A DNA stretch of 17,346 nt from Spirochaetia bacterium (GTDB lineage Bacteria; Spirochaetota; Spirochaetia; Treponematales; Treponemataceae): assembly GCA_900770075.1 (NCBI GenBank), contig CAAGIZ010000071.1, forward strand, positions 1 to 17,346. Reading direction: 5' to 3'. Below are positions 14,010 through 17,346 of this stretch, piece after piece. The position numbers were made by a program, and so were the translations under genes. The first letter of the stretch is position 1. Every line of letters starts with the position of its first letter. Under the pieces are notes generated by a model. The model ran no database searches, was not told the origin of the DNA, and was given only the letters and a program-made list of their open reading frames with translations.

Positions 14010-14150
14010 TCCGGACAAGGGGCTGGAGCACCGCCGAAGGCGTCCGGCAAAGGGGCGGTTGTCATGGTGAATTTTTATACAGGGTAGAGATTCCGAAATA
14101 AATTCGGAATGACTCTATGAACCGTTTTTTTGGACAGCCCCTTTGTCGGA
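14010..14150. repeat. Inverted-repeat-bounded element with internal palindrome
   Basis: The left end TCCGGACAAGGGGCTG (14010-14025) is nearly the reverse complement of the right end CAGCCCCTTTGTCGGA (14135-14150). Inside is a perfect 8-bp palindrome, ATTCCGAA / TTCGGAAT (14090-14110), next to GTAGAG and GACTCT. On the minus strand this part translates to VIPNLFRNLYPV, a sequence I recognise from spurious ORFs over intergenic palindromes in many bacteria. The element carries no transposase and is the size of a MITE or REP-like unit. Confidence 0.6.
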
Positions 14151-14220
14151 TGGAGCGCTGGGACGCGGAAGTGCGCAAGACCCGGTTTTTGCGGAGCGCA
14201 GCGGAGCAAAAATGACCCCA
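14146..14220 (+). repeat. Intergenic GC-rich repeat, copy C, with palindrome
   Basis: GGATGGAGCGC ... GCGGAAGTGCG, then AAGACCCGGTTTTTGCGGAGC, matches copies A and B. The closing palindrome TTTTTGC / GCAAAAA (14186-14192 and 14206-14212) has a loop expanded by a GCGGAGCGCA-type duplication compared with the 3-nt loop of copy B. Confidence 0.55.
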
Positions 14221-14248
14221 AATCCCTGATTAAAATTCGGGTTTTATA

Positions 14249-14277
14249 ATGACCAATTGAAAATTTTTGACTATAAT
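14249..14277 (+). promoter_or_regulatory. Promoter of the HExxH-protein gene, predicted leaderless
   Basis: TATAAT (14272-14277) ends 7 nt before the ATG at 14285. ATGACC (14249-14254, 4 of 6) is a possible -35 with a 17-bp spacer. A second TATAAT is present at 14245-14250. No Shine-Dalgarno precedes the ATG. Confidence 0.55.
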
Positions 14278-14284
14278 TCGGTTT

Positions 14285-15085
14285 ATGGACAACGAAACTA
14301 TCAAGCAAAAACTTTTAGAAATTGAACAGACTGACCTGGATTTTCAGGTGATTATGACCGGCAAGCAGTCCACAAGGGTAAACGGCCTTTACAACCCGGA
14401 AACAAGGGAAATTCTGCTGCACAACAAAAATTTTAAGGAAGATAGCCAGCTCATCTACACGGCAATTCACGAATACACCCACCATCTTGTAAACGAACAG
14501 AAACTGGCAGAAAGCGGCGGCAAAATGTGTTCTGCAGGAAGGGTTCACAACGCGGCTTTCTGGTCTAGGTTCCACGGACTTTTGGAAAAAGCGGAAAAAC
14601 TGGGCATTTATAAGATTTCCATCGAAGAATCCCCGGAACTGAAGGAACTGACGGAAAAAATCCGGCGGGAATATATAGAAGTAAACGGAAAACTCATGCA
14701 GGAATTCGGACGGCTTTTGAGTCAGGCTCATGCCCTGTGCGAAAAGGCAAACATCCGCTACGAGGACTACCTTGACCGGGTTTTGTGCCTTCCGCGCAAT
14801 TCTGCAAAAGAGATTACAAAAGTCGGTCTGGTGGAGGTTAATCCTGCCATCGGCTTTGACAACATGAAAAAAGTTGCTTCCATTAAAAAGACGGAAGACC
14901 GTCAGGCGGCGGAACAGCAGATTCTCGAAGGCAAGCCTGCCGACACTGTTGCCCAGCTTATGAAAAAACACAAGGACGGGGATCCGAGGGAAAAACTTGA
15001 AAGAGAAAAGAACCGCCTTGAAAAAACGATTTCTGCCCTGCAGCAGCGGCTGCAATATGTTGAAGAAAGCCTTGAAAACCTGTAA
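14285..15085 (+). CDS. Zinc-metallopeptidase-like protein with coiled-coil tail
   Basis: A 266-aa protein without signal peptide, so probably cytoplasmic. IHEYTHHLV gives a HExxH site (H62, E63, H66), and H88 in VHNAAFW fits a third zinc ligand. HExxH followed by HxxxFW is the arrangement of SprT/YgjP-like metallopeptidases; I cannot assign the exact family. Residues 95-200 are helical and charged, and the C-terminal 35 residues (REKLEREKNRLEKTISALQ) form a likely coiled coil. I chose ATG 14285. A TTG at 14267 would put the -10 box in the coding sequence. The next gene starts 29 bp before its stop, and rsmG follows, so the three form an operon. Function unknown. Confidence 0.7.
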   Translation: MDNETIKQKLLEIEQTDLDFQVIMTGKQSTRVNGLYNPETREILLHNKNFKEDSQLIYTAIHEYTHHLVNEQKLAESGGKMCSAGRVHNAAFWSRFHGLLEKAEKLGIYKISIEESPELKELTEKIRREYIEVNGKLMQEFGRLLSQAHALCEKANIRYEDYLDRVLCLPRNSAKEITKVGLVEVNPAIGFDNMKKVASIKKTEDRQAAEQQILEGKPADTVAQLMKKHKDGDPREKLEREKNRLEKTISALQQRLQYVEESLENL

Positions 15086-16112
15086 ACGCTATTTTTTTCT
15101 GAAGACTGCATTTTTTCTTTCTCTTTTTCCGGCTCTTTTTGCCGTTTTTAGCGCTCCTGTTTTTTCGCAGGGGGCGGCTTTGCGTTCGCAGGAGGGGGGT
15201 GGAACTCAGGCGGCTCCCCAGGCTCCTTCTGTTTCCATGCCTTCCATGCCAACTGTTTCCCTGCCTTCTTTGGGGAAGGGGTTTTACGTTCCTAAAAACG
15301 AGAACTTTTACAAGGGGCAGACGGGCTCTTCATCTTCTGCCCAAAACCAGAAGAGCCTTCAAAAGGCGGAAAAATCTCAGGAGGAAACTTCCGGTTCTTT
15401 AAGCGGAGGCGGGGAAAATTCTGCTTCCGAATTAAAAAAATACATTACGGCCGGAGATTTTTCTGCCCTGAGCAGCCTCGGTCTTTTTGACTCTGTTTCT
15501 GAGATTTCCGGGCTGGCTGGTCAGTCCTCTAGAATTTCCGGGCTTTTGTCGCCTTCTCTGTCTTCTGCCATGGGGCTTCCTTCCGGGACGGAAAATTCGG
15601 TCTATCTGCAGAAAATTCTTTTTGACCTTGAAGAGCTTAAAAAGACGGTTTCCCTTTCTGAGGCAGAAAAAAACAGCAACGGAGGAGAAAACGGGGCGAC
15701 TGGCGGTGCCGGGACTGGCGGTGCAACCACAGACAGCGGGACTGGTGCCGGAGAACAATCCATCTTACGGTTTTTGATAAACGGTCAGGACTTTAAGCCT
15801 GCCTGCAAGACGGTGTTTTTTTCTAAACCGGAAACCGACGGAACTTTTCTTGTAACGGGGGATTGCAGGTACGAACTGAACGGAAAAATCCTCTCCGAAA
15901 CTTTCTATATTCTTTTCCGTTCCACAGGAACAAAAAACGGCAGCGGAAAATATACGGCGTCTCCTGCCCTTTCCCAGCCGGAAAAAAACGAATCTTCTTT
16001 TTTGTATAAAATCTGCTCTCTCGGGGAGCTGGAAGCCTATAAGACCGGGAACCTTATGACGCTGAAGGCAAGCAAAGACGGCGTGAACCTTGACCTGCTT
16101 TTTAGCCTGTAA
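15057..16112 (+). CDS. Exported Ser/Gly-rich protein of unknown function
   Basis: A 351-aa protein I do not recognise. A basic stretch (KKALKTCKRYFFLK) leads into a long hydrophobic segment and APVFSQG, a signal-peptidase-type site. After that come low-complexity linkers: SVSMPSMPTVSLPSLGKGF, a Ser/Gly-rich part, and GGAGTGGATTDSGTGAGE near residue 225. A compact C-terminal domain of about 110 residues begins ILRFLINGQDFKPA and has an alternating beta pattern (FLVTGDCRYELNGKILSETFYILF). The ATG at 15057 lies inside the previous gene (29-bp overlap) with no clear Shine-Dalgarno, suggesting coupled translation. A TTG at 14997 would add 20 residues before the signal peptide and is less likely. 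It may sit in the periplasm or at the outer membrane. Confidence 0.68.
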   Translation: MLKKALKTCKRYFFLKTAFFLSLFPALFAVFSAPVFSQGAALRSQEGGGTQAAPQAPSVSMPSMPTVSLPSLGKGFYVPKNENFYKGQTGSSSSAQNQKSLQKAEKSQEETSGSLSGGGENSASELKKYITAGDFSALSSLGLFDSVSEISGLAGQSSRISGLLSPSLSSAMGLPSGTENSVYLQKILFDLEELKKTVSLSEAEKNSNGGENGATGGAGTGGATTDSGTGAGEQSILRFLINGQDFKPACKTVFFSKPETDGTFLVTGDCRYELNGKILSETFYILFRSTGTKNGSGKYTASPALSQPEKNESSFLYKICSLGELEAYKTGNLMTLKASKDGVNLDLLFSL

Positions 16113-16130
16113 AAAAAAGGGGGAATTGAC

Positions 16131-16859
16131 ATGAATTTTCTTCACGAGGGGCTTGTTCAACTGGGTTTTGAAAAAGGAAGCTTTTGCGGCATAAAAACCC
16201 TTCCGCTGCCAGAGCTGGAAGAAAAGCTGGACTTGTACATAAAAACCCTGTTGGAATTCAACGAAAAATTTGACCTTATAAACACAGACACCTACGACCA
16301 GACCGCCGTCCGCCAGATTTTGGACAGTCTGAGCGGGGCGGAAAAAGTTGCTTCCCTCTGTGCCGGTCTTATCGAAAAAACAGGAACTGACCTTTCTTTC
16401 GGGTGCCAGAACCTTTTGCTGGCAGACATTGGCTCCGGGGCCGGGCTTCCGGGAATTCCCCTGGCGGTGGCCTTTCCTTCGCTGAATTTTACCCTTGTGG
16501 AAAGGATGTCCAAACGGTGCAGTTTTCTTTTGACCTGTGCCCAAAAGCTGGATTTGCAAAACGTAACTGTAGAAGAAAATCAGGCAGAACGGCTTGAACA
16601 GAACCGCTTTGACCTGTGCGTGTTCCGGGCCTTCCGCCCCCTGGACAAAAAAATGCTGAAGGTTTTGCGGCGGATTTTAAAACAGGGCGGTAAACTTGCC
16701 GCCTACAAGGCCCGCTCCGAAAAAATACAGGAAGAAATGTCTGCCCTTGAAGCCTTTGCCCCAAAATACGCAGTGGAAAAACTGACCGTTCCTTTTTTGA
16801 CGGAAAATACTGCCGAAGGCGAAGAGCGGGAAAGAAATCTGGTCGTAATAGAAAAATAA
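16131..16859 (+). CDS. rsmG: 16S rRNA m7G527 methyltransferase
   Basis: RsmG (GidB) methylates N7 of G527 in 16S rRNA with S-adenosylmethionine; loss is known to give low-level streptomycin resistance in other bacteria. The 242-aa protein has the family's Rossmann methyltransferase core. LLLADIGSGAGLPGIPLAVA (D99-I-G101-S-G103) is motif I, LVERMSKRCSFL is the motif II region, and RAFRPLDKKM and GGKLAAYKA follow. KLDLYIKTLLEFNEKFDLIN is the conserved N-terminal helix. It begins 18 nt after the exported-protein gene with a strong purine-rich ribosome site (GGGGGA, about 7 nt before ATG). mnmG, its neighbour in many genomes, is not in the window. Confidence 0.94.
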   Translation: MNFLHEGLVQLGFEKGSFCGIKTLPLPELEEKLDLYIKTLLEFNEKFDLINTDTYDQTAVRQILDSLSGAEKVASLCAGLIEKTGTDLSFGCQNLLLADIGSGAGLPGIPLAVAFPSLNFTLVERMSKRCSFLLTCAQKLDLQNVTVEENQAERLEQNRFDLCVFRAFRPLDKKMLKVLRRILKQGGKLAAYKARSEKIQEEMSALEAFAPKYAVEKLTVPFLTENTAEGEERERNLVVIEK

Positions 16860-16945
16860 GATTCCCCACCACCACACATACAGAAGCAGAAAAAGCCCGT
16901 AAATGCCAGACAAAACACCCTGCACAAAACCAGCCGCCTGAACAT

Positions 16946-16976
16946 AAAAAAAACCGACCCAAAGCGAGCCGGTTTT
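16946..16976 (-). terminator. Intrinsic terminator between rsmG and the small membrane protein
   Basis: On the minus strand AAACCGGC pairs with GTCGGTTT (8 bp, one G-U) and is followed by a run of eight T residues. Read on the plus strand it ends GCCGGTTTTC, so it may also stop rsmG transcription. The rest of 16860-17012 shows nothing gene-like. Confidence 0.8.
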
Positions 16977-17012
16977 CTGCCAAATTTTCAGTTCCTTACA
17001 GAGCGGGGAATA

Positions 17013-17198
17013 CTAGAAAATCAACTGGAAAAGTTTTCCGATTGGATCGAAGTCCAGCAAGAGAATGTCAAAAGCGAAGAATACGAAAATTCCTACGACT
17101 GTGATTACGACGAGAGAAAGGAGTCCGAGGATACCTTCAACAAAAGGATTCAATTCTTTTTTTTCTTTATTTGCTGTTACGTTAGTTTTTGCTGCCAT
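17013..17198 (-). CDS. Small single-pass membrane protein, unknown
   Basis: A 61-aa protein with a polar lysine-rich start (AAKTNVTANKEKKELNPF) and a hydrophobic segment (GLLSLVVITVVGIFVFFAFDILLL), then a short C-terminus ending IGKLFQLIF. It is real despite its size: AGGAG lies 6 nt before the ATG, a good promoter lies upstream and a terminator follows. Length and layout recall SecE, but SecE's conserved Trp-Pro motif after its amphipathic helix is absent, so I do not call it SecE. It is probably an inner-membrane subunit or a small regulator. Confidence 0.75.
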   Translation of the reverse strand: MAAKTNVTANKEKKELNPFVEGILGLLSLVVITVVGIFVFFAFDILLLDFDPIGKLFQLIF

Positions 17199-17233
17199 AA
17201 AAAACTCCTGTGATTTTCGGGTTTATAGATGAT

Positions 17234-17259
17234 GGAAATCCCGAAAAACTTCGGTTTCC
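17234..17259 (-). promoter_or_regulatory. 5' leader hairpin of the small membrane protein mRNA
   Basis: On the minus strand GGAAA-CCGAA-GTTT-TTCGG-GA-TTTCC forms two stacked 5-bp helices with a 2-nt bulge. It starts about 5 nt after the predicted transcription start and well before the ribosome site. It could stabilise the mRNA or bind a regulator. Confidence 0.45.
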
Positions 17260-17270
17260 TAGATAAATAT

Positions 17271-17298
17271 ATTATACTTTTAACGGCGGTACAGTCAA
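17271..17298 (-). promoter_or_regulatory. Sigma70-type promoter of the small membrane protein
   Basis: On the minus strand TTGACT (-35, 17298-17293) and TATAAT (-10, 17276-17271) are separated by 16 bp, the best promoter match in the window. The leader is about 65 nt. Confidence 0.8.
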
Positions 17299-17346
17299 GT
17301 GTGAAAAAACGTGGCTTTTGCATTTTTTCCGATTTTGTCTTGTAGA

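Larger units (their letters stand above)
13898..14284. other. 387-nt intergenic region with stacked inverted repeats
   Basis: No gene is supported here. In order it holds a weak hairpin (GGCT/AGCC inside CTTC/GAAG, about 13902-13932) and a perfect 8-bp hairpin GAAACATT-CCGAC-AATGTTTC (13944-13964). These are followed by an inverted-repeat-bounded element (14010-14150), a copy of the dispersed GC-rich repeat (14146-14220) and the promoter of the next gene. Neither early hairpin has a T-run, so rsmE termination is unclear. Confidence 0.7.

Noticed and set aside
14075..14308. Minus-strand 77-codon frame ending VIPNLFRNLYPV
   Set aside because: It is a translation of intergenic palindromes and overlaps the start of a real gene.
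16489..16983. Minus-strand open frames over the rsmG 3' half
   Set aside because: They are antisense to rsmG motifs, cross a terminator region and lack any recognisable product.
17013..17198. Identification as SecE
   Set aside because: Size and topology fit, but the conserved Trp-Pro region is missing and no nusG or ribosomal protein gene is adjacent in the window.

Overview
The window looks like a chromosomal stretch of a spirochaete, most likely a gut or rumen Treponema. This is an inference from gene content (a secreted PL9-type pectate lyase, exported proteins with relaxed spirochaete-style lipoboxes, RsmE and RsmG) and moderate GC; no 16S rRNA or other taxonomic marker is present. I see no phage, insertion sequence, integrase or CRISPR array.

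Layout. 1-1817 is the 3' part of a pectate lyase, closed by two tandem intrinsic terminators. 1983-3871 holds an NYN-domain RNA-binding or nuclease-like protein and a DTW-domain (TapT-type) tRNA modification enzyme. 3868-6571 on the minus strand is trxB (thioredoxin reductase) followed by an exported GH3 beta-N-acetylhexosaminidase; the GH3 and DTW genes converge with overlapping ends. A tRNA-Cys gene (minus) sits upstream of trxB with three terminator-like hairpins between them. 6866-9012 on the plus strand holds a GNAT acetyltransferase, a zinc-ribbon Nudix hydrolase and a small membrane protein. 9075-10265 is a threonine-aldolase-like PLP enzyme with a repeat-encoded N-terminal extension. 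10474-12963 (minus) is a tightly packed three-gene operon: a large lipoprotein with HExxH (M30-like metallopeptidase) and two small exported proteins. It diverges from rsmE (13157-13897) across a region with a phased T-tract array. 14285-16859 is an overlapping set: a HExxH/HxxxFW zinc-peptidase-like protein, an exported Gly/Ser-rich protein and rsmG. A small membrane protein gene (minus) with a clear promoter and leader closes the window.

Functional links. Several genes modify RNA (DTW/TapT, RsmE, RsmG). GH3, PL9 and the M30-like protein act outside the cytoplasm on polymers. TrxB handles thiol redox.

The most unusual signals are not genes. First, five genes have a TATAAT-like -10 box only 6-7 nt before the ATG and no usable Shine-Dalgarno, which predicts leaderless mRNAs. 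Second, a family of related GC-rich intergenic repeats occurs at about 3.0, 8.4, 10.35 and 14.15 kb, associated with TTTTTGC...GCAAAAA palindromes. Third, an inverted-repeat-bounded element of about 140 bp lies at 14010-14150 and contains a second palindrome. Fourth, an in-frame 21/18-bp minisatellite forms the start of the aldolase gene.
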